Assembly: GCA_036362985.1 (NCBI GenBank)
Contig: JAYGXS010000007.1
Span: 18,447,320 to 18,511,319, forward strand
DNA length: 64,000 nt
Source of the DNA: Ligula intestinalis
Taxonomy: Eukaryota; Platyhelminthes; Cestoda; Diphyllobothriidea; Diphyllobothriidae
Direction of reading: 5' to 3'
Each line of letters opens with the position of its first letter. Position 1 is the stretch's first letter. The notes beneath the pieces are model-generated. The model saw only the letters and a list, made by a program, of their open reading frames with translations. It ran no database searches and was not told where the DNA came from. A program made the translations under genes and the position numbers. Positions 9,600 to 20,929 of the stretch are shown here, one piece after another.

Positions 9600-12000
9600 C
9601 GAACGGGCTGCCTTCTGGCTACCTGCAGAAAGCATTTATTACCGATGCCTTTATAATGTTAAATATATGTTCGGAAAATTGCCCGAAATATTCTCTTTTG
9701 GGACCTTTTAGTAGGGTTGGACCAAAATGTGTACTTGAAGGAAATATATAATTCGCTTTAAAAATGTTGTCAATTATAGGATGATATTTGCAATCATAAT
9801 AACTCATGACACTTGTTTTTTTAATGCTGCCTATGACTTTTACAACCTGACGAGCATTCACTGCAAAATCCTATGAGCACTATAAACTCTCATTCTTATA
9901 GTTTACAGAAATGCGTGATTCCTCTTAGAGCGTGTGTGCAGCATACGGTTTTAAAAGCCTGACTAAAAGTAGGATTCACAATTATTTAAAGATTGATAAA
10001 AAATTTTAACAGCAGAAGATATCGTTTCTTCAGGTAGAACATGTGGAGAAGGCTCACGTTTTAACCTAATGAGGATAAAAAGGAATATTTATGTGCACAT
10101 TTTAAAAAAGAAAATACATATATATCTATAGAAACTTTGAAAATCGATGGAATAATGCAGACTAATTAAACAGTAAATTTTTGCAAAATATGTTTCCTGC
10201 AGGCAGTCATAAATCAGCTCGTTCAAACGCTGACATCTTAACATGACTGAAACATCTTGAGATTAGGCTGCGTGACAATCAGTTTTATAACTCTACTTAG
10301 GTACTTTATTCGAATCAATACATATTTTTTGTAATTCCATGTACAATAAATGGGCAATTTTCTCTATACTGGCTATTCTTGTCATTAGGCCTTTCTGAGT
10401 AGCGTTAAACTTCCAGACGATTCAAAACCGGTATACAGTAGATTATTTATCTCAAGAAATGTTAATGAAAATAACGAAGGTTGTTTTCAGTTCGTAAAGC
10501 ACACAGAAGCAAAGTTGAAGTATTATTTATCGGGAACATTTTCTCAGGACATTTTAGGCACACCAGAATGCCGGCCTTTGAACAAGCTTCCATACTTCCG
10601 CCTACAAAGAGCATACTCTGTCAAGAAATTGCTTCTTTTGTAGTATACACATTGAGAGAGATTGCTTTATATTGAAGGCACTATTCAAAATTTTACGCAA
10701 AATGGCTCTATTCTCATTGCTGCACAATGCTCTTCCAAATCAAAATATATTTTATCGGAAGTATAAACAAAAAAAATATTTCGTGCACTCGTTTGGTAAA
10801 AATATGCTTTCTTCCAATTTGTACTTGAGAAAAGGTTAGCTTTTGGTTTAAAAAGCCTTGTAAATCTCCGAATAAATTTGAATCCTACCGACTAGGAAAC
10901 TTGAATGCACTGTTTTCAAACTGCATGCTGTATGCATTCTCACTAGGGTTTATCACATAGTTCTCTACGCTATGAAGAACAGGTCAAATATTGGTCACTA
11001 AATGTTGTACTCGGCATGGATTGGCTTGTATGCTTTGAAGGGCACTTTGATAAGTTGACTGATGCGATGAAAATTTCATGGTCTTACAATATCTCATCAG
11101 TATAAACTTTTTACAATCGAAAGATGACGTTTCTTTAAGTAAAAATTTTGAAGGAAGTGTAGGTTGCTAACAAACGAGTATAAAAAAGAGTATTTTTATG
11201 CATGTTCATGATTAAATTTATAGGAGCACCAAAAATCAATGAGAAAAACGCATATTTTCGAAGAAGCTGCACATAATTTTCCAGGTGGCAAAAAAGAAGC
11301 TAGTTTCAAAGCGGGCATTCTACCGTAACTCAACTATTTTTGAATTCTACCTAACAGTACTCAATACTACAAAAATAAGAAAGTAAATTGTCTGCATCGA
11401 ACAAAAAACACTTCAGAATTTCGATTCAGGAGATAAGGGATGTAATGTAAGTGCCTGCCATCCATAGGTGAATGGACTGTTTGACAGGAAAGTCATTACT
11501 ATTTTTGTGCATGTGTTTTGTGAAGTGCATTGAAAAGCCTACTGCATAAGTTGTCATTATTTAAAAAGTATGCTTTATGCAGGCTGTCAGAAAGAAGCTC
11601 CCTCGCAAGCCGGCCTCCTGGCTTAAGTCAAATATCTTGGGGTAAGAACGATCGATAGTCAATATTACAACCCAACCCAAGGGACTTGTTTGAACCTAAA
11701 ACGAATTTCCGATGACATTTCCTGACATAGGCTATCTACTGTAATTATTCCCGGTACTGTATGTAGTCTAACCTTAAATTCCAGTGTGTGGTAAGTATAT
11801 GCTTGTCCCAAATTTAAACTTAATCTCAAGGCAATTCCTAAGCATCTGTCAACCCTTTGGAATTTAACACAAGACCAACAACAAAGTTGAACAAAACTCA
11901 AGCATGCTGTTATGCAAGCCTATCCAGGTAGATAAAATTAATCCTTGTGGCGTCTGTTCTCGCTGCAGGTAGAGGCAAAGGAAGTTTCCATACAAAGGAT
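9600..12000 (+). repeat. AT-rich dispersed repeat family D, long copy or cluster
   Basis: Blocks here recur elsewhere in the same orientation. The block AAAGAAGCTC...CAAGCCGGC...TTG occurs at about 10200-10270, 11285-11320 and 11590-11640, and again at 53360-53400 and 36780-36820. A second block, about 10735-10945, matches 31395-31590 and 52375-52575 in its ACTCGTTTG-TAAAAATATG...AATCCTACCGACT order. No open frame longer than about 80 codons is present. It could be the untranslated part of a retrotransposon or a long non-autonomous element; its ends are not defined. Confidence 0.5.
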
Positions 12001-13850
12001 TGGGCACATACAGGACGAAACACGGGGATAGGAACCCTGTTCTACCCAGGGGTCCTTGCGCAAGTTTTGGCTTAACGTTAAATTAATGATTAGCGTTAAG
12101 GTTGGTGGTAGAGTTACGTTCAGTGTTTGGATACGGGACTGCGCACGGGGAAGGAAATTAAAACACGTAATCTTGCCTTGTTTTATTTACTAGTTCATAA
12201 CTATGCCGAGTAACCCTCTGTGCGCTAAGTACTACATTCATATAAGGACATGCACAACGCATCTTTTATTGTGCTTTTTATTATTCAAATTCCTTTTCAA
12301 TATTTGAAGTTGCTTGTCCTTTCTTTCTTACTATCACTCTCAATTTCGTTGGCCTGGGAAGATAGATTTAACAGAAATTTACTCGTCGTTTAGATTTTCT
12401 TGTGCATATTTCCCTGTTTGTCCATAATGAGGTAACGCACCTAAATCCGCAATACCACAGTTCCCATTTACCGTATGTTGAGGTAGGTGGTGGCTAAGGA
12501 GCTTCCTTACCTAACGTTGTCTAAATAGTCAACATGTGCATGTGGTATAGTCGTTGATCCGTAAACTTTTTGCCTTTTGTGCTTCCTAGCTTATTTTTAA
12601 TGACTAAGGACCAATTTGTTGTGAAAGGAAGTGATCGCCAGTTTTTTTTGGTTTGCACGCTTGATTGGAACAACCTAGTTACTTGCCTTTATCTTTTTGA
12701 GCTGACTTAATTAATATCTAGGGAGATGATGCTGATGATGGTTGGGTCATCGATTTCGATGAAGTCCGTCATATGCACCAACGGGTTGATACAGTGAAGG
12801 TGGTTGGCTATTGGTGAAAGCGCTTACAAAAATGATAATAACCTATTTGGATTTGTCAAACCGAGATAAATATGAATCACATATTTTGTCTCCTATTCTC
12901 TGTCTCTGACGGAGGAGGTGTTCTGTGCGTTTGCGAAGAAGTATTGCGGTGGTGTTTGCAGAGGTTATATTTCGCGTCATGGTACGCATGAATAAGGGAA
13001 AGTTATCTTTCTGCGACAAGTTGTACAAGAATATCAACTCGAACTCCGAAACAAAGTGCCATATTTGGAAAATAGTTTGAAGGGATAATCACTTTCGAAG
13101 GTGAAGCCGTCGTCCTAAACTTTTTTATAAGGTGGACACAAGAAGCATCACGAAGTTACAGCTACTCAGCTTTTTAATTTCCTCTACGATGACATTGCTG
13201 CAAAATTCCTCAAACAGCTCTTTCAGTAAAGGCATATTTAGGTTTGTAGTTGCAAAACTACCCACCAAAGAAGTCCGAAGAGCATTTGGCGGGTATATGT
13301 GGGCATGCTTATTAGTCGTCCTTTATCTACACTTTCCCGCCTCCTTTCCCCGCAACTCACTTGTATGAAAAGGCAAACATCATGGACTGCTTGCTTTAAC
13401 TTGTACTCCGTCCCCATATAAATGCGCTGGCTGGATGAAAATTTATCAAAAGCACATGTGTGCTCGCCAACTGCATATTTGAATACTTTTGTAAACGTTT
13501 TAGTCGACGTTTACTGCCGCTGAACTTGGCAGTTTTTAAGTTGCAAATGAGCAGACTGAATGTAGTCCACAGTACTCCGTGGCCTAATTCTGCTTCGTTT
13601 CTGTGACCTTTTGTAGGTATACTATTCTGCTAGGTCCGCCCACGCAGGTAAATCGCTTATTTCCAATCGGGAACTCAGGTGAACATGACGACGGTTTTTG
13701 CTTGTCGATAATTCTATTGGCGGTCTTTGAAAGCGTGGTGGGGACCAAATGTGGAGCACGTCTTCAAGCGTAAGCCAGAAAACGCAATCCGTTTGTTTAA
13801 CAAATTTACTGGCACATTCTCCCCGAGGGAGTAAGAGCACGCGCTTATTA
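12001..13850. other. No recognised gene
   Basis: Mixed sequence; short frames at 12843-13037 (minus), 13132-13368 (plus) and 13622-13840 (minus) show no motif, signal or splice context. A GTTAGGTTGG-like patch at 12070-12140 recalls the degenerate TTAGG arrays. Confidence 0.45.
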
Positions 13851-13854
13851 CCAG

Positions 13855-14130
13855 TCTGACCCTGGCGTTAATTGAGCGCAAATTAAACGCCTGACCTTTT
13901 GACCGTCCATTTGCAGAAAATAAACCGCAGTGACGGCCGTGCTAAAAGCGGTTCAGCCGAGAAAATAGACTGAAGAGAACACTTAGCTCCGAACTGAGAA
14001 CATTTCTCGAGCAAAGCCATGATGCCAATGACCCAATTAGAAGTGACCTCAGTGGTGATAATTTCTGAACTTCATTTTCCGTTAATGGGTGATAATCAGA
14101 TTGTTGGAAACTGCCGGTGTAAATTAATGT
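13855..14130. promoter_or_regulatory. Possible conserved non-coding element
   Basis: This complex, repeat-free stretch has several AT-core sites spaced by GC-rich sequence: GTTAATTGAGCGCAAATTAA at about 13867, CCCAATTAGAAGTGACC near 14032 and GGTGATAATTTCTG near 14054. The pattern resembles homeodomain-bound enhancers. Evidence is compositional only. Confidence 0.25.
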
Positions 14131-14789
14131 GCTCTAGAGGTTATATTAAGAATAAAACGAAGCTTAGCAGGTGTCTGCGTCCTATCCAGGCCTGCAAACG
14201 TTTATAAATGACCTTCATTGGTGAAAACAGAGATCACAAGCCTTCGTAACTGTTAATAATTAGCTTCGAGGACAAATAAGCTCTTAAGATGGCTGCCTCT
14301 CTCCCTTCAAGTAACCGCAGGAAGTACTTATCACACTGGGGCTTACGCCATATAGCTATGAAATAATAAATTAAACCAGGCCAAGCTATGCATTTTAATT
14401 CCAGGGGCTTGCATAACATATACCACATGTGATACCTTTGCTGCAGTGTACTGTGGTCAGACTGAAAAATAAGTCTCTACACTTCTACACGCACATTAAT
14501 TGGCAGTAAAGAGTGCAGACCACATAAATTTCTAGGACATATGTGCATGCCTTCACAAAATAATAACGCTGATGACCTGTTTAGACTGAAAACACAACCG
14601 CGTGCACGCATAAGTGGTGCAGATGGACCACCACTGGGCTCTACGAAATAGGTCTTAAGCATTTAACTGCATCAGAGGTCGTCGGTGCCTCCCCACATGT
14701 AATTACTTGTTTATTCGGCCAGGAATGGGAACACGTCAATCTAATGACTTCCCAAAACACATATTTATGGATGGATGCAGAAATGGATT
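14131..14789. other. No recognised gene
   Basis: Nothing recognisable beyond short chance frames. Confidence 0.4.
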
Positions 14790-14925
14790 ACTGGAAAAGA
14801 CAAGGACGATTGGAAGTAACGTTTGTGGCTTTTTAGCTATCATCAGCTAGCCATATCTAAAGCCAGATTTACAACCCTCAAGCCTCACACCCGCGTTCTC
14901 TTGGTTCAGGGCCGACCTCATAATT
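14790..14925 (-). repeat. Diverged SINE remnant
   Basis: Minus-strand reading gives TGGCTAGCTGATGATAGCTA followed by AAAAGCC, the SINE tail with an intact CTGATGA, but the GAAA element reads CAAA and the 3' stem I strand is lost. A worn tRNA-like head sits near 14880-14915. Confidence 0.5.
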
Positions 14926-15300
14926 AAAATTTGATGAGGCCGAAATTCTCGTGAAAAATGGGAATCGTTTGAGCTGCGAAGTGCTTGAATCATGGTTCAC
15001 AGCCTTACTGTCTATGAACAACTGCAACGACCTGCCTAACTCATATTCCATACTGAGGCTCAATTTTATCAAAGCAATTTGCCACTCGAAGAGCGCGCAG
15101 CCCAGCACCTTGTCTAACGCCAGCGCCAGGGCACCAGATGGCAGAACAATAATCACGCCCGAGCTCAGTGGGATTGATAACAGTTCAGCAGGTAACGAAC
15201 TGCCTGTCGACCATCAAGCAAGTAGCACACTAGCAGGCAACTATCCTTGATGGAACGAGAGCCGCTAATTTCCAAAGTCCAACGCTCCACCTAGTGGCCC
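14925..15300 (+). pseudogene. C-terminal end of PLE lineage C (longest intact frame)
   Basis: The frame from 14951 to 15250 reads MKNGNRLSCEVLESWFTALL, SMNNCNDLPNSYSILRLNFI, KAICHSKSAQPSTLSNAS and continues to a stop. The block RLSCEVLESWFT...CNDLP.SYSILRLNF is the lineage C signature, also found at 3955, 34410, 37134 and 38283. It lies downstream of the GIY-YIG core in these proteins. About 100 codons are open without a stop, the best preserved C-terminal stretch of lineage C in the window. The nuclease core and reverse transcriptase are absent, so the frame is a fragment and not a gene. Confidence 0.7.
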
Positions 15301-16130
15301 ATAGGGTCCTTGTCCTAGCGTATGTCATCGGATATTACAGAATGGTGCCTGCTAAGCATACCACGAGCGCAGTCCTTCGGTGGTGCCTTGATGGTATATT
15401 TCATGATGCATTTAAAAAATATGAAATATGATTTTGCTTGGAAGGAATTACTCCTTATATATTGTGGTACTAGGGTTTATGCAGCAGGCGTTCCAGATAA
15501 TTCATTCATATAAAAATGCCGCCTACATAGCATTCTAGATAAAGCACATTAGCTGCAACTGACATTCTATTGTTTGAGTTTCTCATATACGTAGATGTAC
15601 TTATAAATCCGAGTATATTTCACAGAAATTGTACAGAAATGCATCTTTTTGTGTACCCATTCTGCGCTTAAGTACGTCTCTGTTAAATGTTCTACTTGAA
15701 GAAAGAGGCACAGACGTTTCCAGACGTTTTTTTAGAGCTGCGAATGATTATTGAAATAAAATCATGTTGGTTCGTTCATTGAATATCCTTAGGAAATATG
15801 CACTAACTTATTTAAATCATTTTAATGCCACAGACGAATGTTATTACTTCTTAACAAGGACGTTTATACCTTGGATCTTAGAAACTCTAACTGCCAGTTA
15901 AACTGCAGGTTGGATGCAGTAGTGTGCACTTAACTTACCTTTGACCCACTGGATTGTTGTCCACTTGATTGCGATTCTTTTTATTAGGTGGAGGTTGGGT
16001 GGTCACCAATTGCGGTATGGAGCACGTTACGTCGTTGAGTCTCTCCTCCTACTCTGCTGCCTTTGACCTCATTCCCTTCTTCTCTTCCATCCTTGCTACC
16101 AAGTTACTCATACAGTTCATTAGTAAAGCA
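15301..16130. other. No recognised gene
   Basis: AT-rich sequence between the PLE C fragment and the mariner-like element. No feature recognised. Confidence 0.45.
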
Positions 16131-17651
16131 CAGGGTGCCCCACGAAAAACCCTTAAATTTATGATAATTTTTATACTGTTATAAAAATAAAAATTATTGA
16201 TTATAATTATAACTAACAACTTTATTGTGTAATTAACAAGCTGTTACCTAATAACAAGTTACAGATACCACTCAAAATGTTGTCCATTAACTGCAGAACA
16301 GCGACGTAAGTGATCCATCCAGCTCTGAGCTGCTCGACGAATGCCATCAAGAGGGATGTTGTTCCATGTGTCCATCAACACATGTTTTATTGACTCAATA
16401 TCAGTGATTCCTATTCTTCGTCTCTGAACCTCCTGTAAGAGTACACTCCAAATGCAAAAGTCCATTACATTCAGGTCAGGGCTCTTGGATTGCCATTGCT
16501 GGGGTGTGATGAAATCTGGAGTGTTAACTCGGAGCCAGGCGACAGTGTCATTGGCAGTGTGTGGCTTTGCACCATTTTGCTGCCACATCCAGGGTTCTCC
16601 CTGCATTACTTGATCAATATCTGTAAACATCTGCGGGCACATCTCCTCTCTGTAAACAACTTGATTTGCAGTTTTTTTCGTTTTCCGACTCGGTACAACA
16701 CTTTCCTGCCCAGCAGCATCTCTGTTAATAAAATAGAGATCTGTTTTGCCTTGCCAGGAAACAGCACCATAGCACATGATAGATGTTTGCTGCTTGTCTG
16801 TCTCCACCAGCAAATCTTCATCAGGAATATCAGTGTTGACTTCCACTGCACGATATATGCGTTGATTTTGCCTATTCAGTGGTGTAGACAAGCAGAATGA
16901 TGATTCATCTGCGAACCACACTTGTTTTCATTTTTCTCCTTCACCGAAGCGCTGAAGCATGGCATAACACTTTGTCTTTCAAGCTTGCTGGTGTGCTTCA
17001 ATTAAAACATGGCATTGAATACGTCGAAAACATTTTAAATTGGATTTTGCAATTGTTCTGTGCACATACCCTTTTGACAATCCCAGTTCTTTACAAATGT
17101 CACGTTGACTTGAATGTCTTCTGTGATGACCTGGTGGAGTTGCGGCAAGTTCCAAGACTGCTCGCCTTGGTGGGGAATCGTGCCTGCAAGAATTGTCACT
17201 ACCAGGCTTACGCACCTTTGCTACAGGTGTTCCACCTTGTTTGAATGCAGCCGCAACACCTCCAAACCAAAACATTTAGGCAGAATGTTACGACATTTCT
17301 GCAACCCCCATGTTGGATGTTCTTTCCATAATAGGACGATGACCTCGTGCTGGAAATTGCTTAGCTGTGGCATGGGTCGACACGTCTTTCCAGAATATTC
17401 CTGGCATATGGTGCGCAGGTGGGCATTTTAGAACCTTCTCCTCTGCGATCACCACCCACGTTGTGTGGGTGCTCCTCACCACTGAGCGGAACATGGCGTG
17501 GGCGACATGAATTCGGGTGCGAACCAACGGGGGCGGGTTCACTTCGGATGTGGCCCAGGTGTTCTGTTTTCTCCGCCATCGATCGTGACGGCATGGACGA
17601 TCCGGCCGCCGTAACAATCACAAACTTAGGGGTTTTTTGTGGGGCGCCCTG
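16131..17651 (-). mobile_element. Tc1/mariner-superfamily DNA transposon, inactive
   Basis: Terminal inverted repeats bound the element: CAGGGTGCCCCACGAAAAAC on the left and its diverged partner (CAGGGCGCCCCACAAAAAAC read inward) on the right, extending about 34 bp. The right flank is TA (17652-17653), the usual target dinucleotide. The left flank is CA, consistent with a TA duplication that mutated. Length is 1521 bp, in the normal range. A transposase pseudogene fills the minus strand. Confidence 0.85.
16259..17275 (-). pseudogene. DD37D-type mariner-like transposase pseudogene
   Basis: The transposase would cut and rejoin the element ends at TA sites. The minus-strand frame begins with a helix-turn-helix region (SSQRDICKELGLSKGYVHRT), which binds the terminal repeats in this family. 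The catalytic domain follows: first Asp in FADES, second site in QQNGAKPHTA, third Asp in SPDLNVMDFCIW. The second and third sites are 37 residues apart, pointing to the DD37D (maT-like) group. Two in-frame TGA codons (16979-16981 and 16928-16930) interrupt the frame, and the second catalytic Asp is Asn (AAT). The part upstream of 17275 is open in pieces, but I cannot place the true N-terminus. The element is therefore doubly dead. Confidence 0.85.
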
Positions 17652-17653
17652 TA

Positions 17654-18849
17654 CAATTCAAATACCTGCATCTTCTTCAACTCCCTCCTGTGTTTCACAT
17701 TTAGTCGTGGTTTTATTTTTCTTTCTCCCTTTGGTTAGCGCACCTAGTATTTTAGCCTTTCGGTTTTTACCCTTTCCCCTCTTCAGCTTTCCAATAGCTA
17801 GTCCGACTTATAAAATATCTCAATCTCAGTGCGTAGGGTTGTAATAGGGAGTTGGATTTGCTATTTTTCGTTGGGATGCATGACGACTTCTTTTCATATC
17901 TGTTTTATGGATCGGAAACAGGTTTGGCGTCTCTGGAAATGCAAGTAATTTACTTCGCTATTGAAGCCTTCGGGTCAGTACAGCTAGCTTGGGTATGCTG
18001 TACTATGAACGAACTTTAATATTGAAAGGAGAAGATTTGAAGAAGTCTCTTGTGGAAACGGAACCATTAGTCTTCCGTCTAGGAAAATCAGGTAAAGGTA
18101 GGTACGCGTAATCACATTGTTTTCCAGACAGGAAGGGCGGATTCAATTTTAGAACCGCTGTTTTGCAAATTTATGACGTTAATGCCATACATTTCAGTAG
18201 TAAACTTGCTTTGCAGTATTTTGTTTCACAATTTCGGGAATAAGACGGAGAAACCAATTATCTACTGGAGACTCACGATATGCTGCATTTTTTCTCTGTC
18301 ACGCCATACGAGTAGGATATCCAAACAGTTTAAAATTGCAGTGGAATACGAGTAGATGCAAAAATTATCAGTGGAAGAATTGACTTCTGAGTCCTTAGCA
18401 AGTATCTTGAACATTACCAAGATCACTCTATGATGAGTTATTAAGGACAGGGCTTTGTCCAGAAATAAGCAGGGTGACCAAACGGTAAACAAATGCGAAA
18501 TTCACTGAGCTTAGTCGTCTTACACCCAAAAAGTATCATTATTTGCCCATTGAAACCATTCACAGGATAAATCTGTCGATGTTCTCCATGTATCTGATTA
18601 CCATACTCAGCAGTACTGTGAAGTTCACGTGAAATAAGCTACAATCGAATGGTCTTTAAGTAGAAAGAACATTTACCGCTGCGTTTTTATAAGCCTGAAA
18701 GTCGATCTAGGTGGTCATATATGAAAAGAACTTTTCAAGAAAAGGCGTCCATCGGGAAAATGAGGATAGTTATTCAGTAAATTTTTGACACTGGATCCCC
18801 AGGTTGTTTTCAGACTTGATAAAAATGTGCAAAGAGCAATAAACATATC
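17654..18849. other. No recognised gene
   Basis: No open frame or repeat that I can support between the mariner-like element and the PLE B locus. Confidence 0.45.
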
Positions 18850-19030
18850 GAAGTGCTGAGCGCTCACACCGGATGACCCGGACTGACCCCGGACCGACTC
18901 AAATTACGGTTGCAAATTAGCCATTAAGCCATTGCGACTGCTAATTATATCCACCACGATGAGACACAAATTACAACTACCAATTAGCGCCAACACTAGA
19001 CGACTATATAAGTTCCGCAAATATTCCCAT
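18850..19030. promoter_or_regulatory. Cluster of homeodomain-like sites
   Basis: Within about 150 bp there are CAAATTACGG, CAAATTAGCCATTAAGCC, GCTAATTATATCC, CAAATTACAAC and CCAATTAGCGCC, followed by TATATAAG near 19004. The density of ATTA cores is striking. Function as an enhancer or promoter is inference; it directly precedes the left end of the PLE B palindrome. Confidence 0.3.
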
Positions 19031-19052
19031 TCTTAAGTTGAGAAGTCAAGAT

Positions 19053-19090
19053 TGGCAAACATATGTTTTCAGCAAATCATCGTCAGGCCA
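19053..19090 (-). ncRNA. Hammerhead-like motif, left PLE B arm
   Basis: Minus strand: TGGC, CTGACGA (fits CUGANGA), TGATTTGCT, GAAA, ACATATGT (ACA/UGU stem with a 2-nt loop), TT, GCCA. TGGC and GCCA pair as stem I. Stem II is the weak point: its nine bases hardly pair. The same motif is at 20427-20464. Confidence 0.4.
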
Positions 19091-19194
19091 GAACATTCGC
19101 ATTGTAATTAAAACTATACAGATGGACAGGGTTGAATAGTGTAGTCTAATTACAATTCATCGTTTACGCGTCGCCCGCATGGCGAGGTCGGCGT

Positions 19195-19698
19195 TTAGAG
19201 GTTTGTGCGTCCGGGGCGGGGAGGAGGGGTAGGGAGGGTAATTGGGTTAGGTTGTGGGGGTTGATCAGAGGGCAGATGCATGAGGGGATAATTGCTGCTA
19301 TTTGCGCACAGCGAACGACTGTCACTGGGGCGTGGGGGCAACGTGCGATCGTCACCTGGCGCCGGGGTCGGCGACGGAAGTGAAAGGGCCTCTGTCAGTT
19401 TCTTCTGACAACACAGCACCGGATTTTCTAGCCGTATAGCTACTGCTTCGGCTGTTGCAAGCACCCGTTGGCGTAGGCCCTTGGAAAAGTGGGCTGGTGT
19501 CCGGTAGACAACCTGAAAGGCTTTGTTAGTATCGACTCGATGATTCGCATCGACGAGATGTGCGAGAACAGAATTCGAAATCGATTTAGTTTCACCTTTA
19601 CTTAACCAGGCCGGTATATGCTTACGTACCCTCTTTTCCAGGCGCCTCGTTGTTCGGCCTGTGTATCTTGCTCCACAGGAGCAAGCGAAAGATGGCGC
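19195..19698 (-). CDS. GIY-YIG nuclease fragment, left PLE B copy
   Basis: The minus-strand frame opens after TAG at 19699-19701 and reads PSFACSCGARYTGRTTRRLE, then HIPAWLSKGET..., AHLVDANHRVDTNKAFQVVY and RTPAHFSKGLRQRVLATAEA. YTG is the YIG strand of the nuclease. Arg in GRTTR and Glu in LEKRV sit where catalytic residues are expected, and Cys-x-Cys precedes. The copy starts inside the domain, so the first (GIY) strand is missing. A TAA at about 19195, tyrosine in the right copy, removes the last residues. This is an open but 5'-truncated remnant. Confidence 0.7.
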   Translation of the reverse strand, partial: APSFACSCGARYTGRTTRRLEKRVRKHIPAWLSKGETKSISNSVLAHLVDANHRVDTNKAFQVVYRTPAHFSKGLRQRVLATAEAVAIRLENPVLCCQKKLTEALSLPSPTPAPGDDRTLPPRPSDSRSLCANSSNYPLMHLPSDQPPQPNPITLPTPPPRPGRTNL

Positions 19699-20367
19699 CT
19701 AAGAACCGCAATCGCTAGCGCTTTCCCCGCAGCGAACTTACGGGTGTTCTTCACGAACCCTCCCTTCCTACTATTAGGAGGAAAAGACCGACTCCCGTTG
19801 AAGGCCACATCCATGTGTATTTACTCTTTCCCTTGCTCCTGTGGAGCAAGATACACAGGCCGAACAACGAGGTGCCTGGAAAAGAGGGTACTTGAGCATA
19901 TACCGGCCTGGTTAAGTAAAGGTGAAACTAGATCTATTTCGAGTTCTATTCTCGCACATCTCGTCGATGCGAATCATCGAGTCGATACTAACAGAGCCTT
20001 TCAGGTTGTCTACCGGACACCAGCCCACTTTTCCAAGGGCCTGCGCCAACGGGTGCTTGCAACAGCCGAAGCAGTAGCTATATGGCTAGAAAATCCGGTG
20101 CGGTGTTGTCAGAAGAAACCGACAGAAGCCCTTGCACTTTCGTGGCCGACCCCGATGCCAGGTGGCGATCGCACTTTGGCCCCACGCCCCAGTGACAGTC
20201 GTTCGCTGTGCGCAAATAGCAGCAATTATCCCCCATGCATCTGCCCTCTGATCAACCCCCACAACCTAAGCCAATTACCCCTCCCTACCCCTCCTCCCCT
20301 CCCCGGACGCATAAACCTCTACACGCCGACCTCGCGATGCGGACGACGCGTAAACGATGAATTGTAA
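19692..20367 (+). CDS. GIY-YIG nuclease region, right PLE B copy (5'-truncated ORF)
   Basis: The open frame reads RLRTAIASAFPAANLRVFFT, then LPLKATSMCIYSFPCSCGAR, YTGRTTRCLEKRVLEHIPAW and on through AFQVVYRTPAHFSKGLRQRV. MCIY...YTG is the GIY-YIG pair with a Cys-x-Cys finger between, and the segment before it is the conserved linker from reverse transcriptase to nuclease. The frame then passes a proline- and serine-rich tail to TAA at 20365-20367. A continuous frame reaches back to 19618, but 19618-19690 is antisense of the left copy. There are no stops in about 220 codons, so the fragment is young or was recently under selection. Confidence 0.75.
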
Positions 20368-20426
20368 TTAGACTACACTATTCAACCCTGTCTATCTGCA
20401 TAGTTTTAATTACCATGCAAAAGTTC

Positions 20427-20464
20427 TGGCCTGACGATGATTTGCTGAAAATATATGTTTGCCA
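20427..20464 (+). ncRNA. Hammerhead-like motif, right PLE B arm
   Basis: TGGC (20427-20430), CTGACGA (20431-20437), TGATTTGCT, GAAA (20447-20450), ATATATGT, TT, GCCA (20461-20464). Stem I pairs fully over 4 bp and the core is intact; stem II is poor, and the stem III arm has one change from the left copy. Confidence 0.4.
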
Positions 20465-20476
20465 ATCTTGACTTCT

Positions 20477-20929
20477 TGACTATGTAAGTGTATCAGCACT
20501 TTTAAATGATAACTGTCCTTTGTACATTCTTCTCAAGTCTGACGACGACCTGGGGATCCAGTTTCGAAAATTTACTGAATAAATATCCTCATTATCCCAA
20601 AGAGCGCCTTTCCTTGAAATTACATTTCTTGGGATGCCTGCCTCGCAGTTTATAGAAAAGAGCTTTCCCATGAATTGAGGAAAATGTTTGCATCTCAGAT
20701 GCGTGTGTAAACAGATAAGTAGAAGGCGTTTTAATCGCCGGCATCACAATTTTACTTGTCTGAGTCTTGGGGCTTTGTCTGGAGTCCGTCGTCAGAGATG
20801 AAAGGCTTCAACGAAAGGCAAACAACACCTATAGGAGGCAGGAGACAGTCAACCATGATAAGGGGAGGGGGCAGGANNNNNNNNNNCACTCTTTCCGCCC
20901 CTTCAACCAACATCGTTCTCCCCGCGCGT
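20477..20929. other. No gene; assembly gap of 10 N
   Basis: No recognised feature. Ten N bases at 20877-20886 break every frame across this point, so open frames reported through it are artefacts. Confidence 0.7.

Larger units (their letters stand above)
19041..20476. mobile_element. PLE lineage B: two truncated copies head to head
   Basis: The left arm (19041-19690) is the reverse complement of the right arm (19826-20476), with only scattered mismatches. The centre (19691-19825) belongs to the right copy alone, which therefore extends about 135 bp further 5'. Each arm contains the GIY-YIG nuclease, a proline-rich tail and the 3' untranslated region, and both end at AGAAGTCAAGATTGGC on the outer side. 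Inverted terminal arrangements are common among PLE insertions. No reverse transcriptase is present in either copy. Confidence 0.85.

Noticed and set aside
19618..19691. N-terminal 25 codons of the open frame that continues into the PLE B nuclease
   Set aside because: This part is antisense of the left inverted copy; the real PLE B sequence of the right copy starts near 19692.
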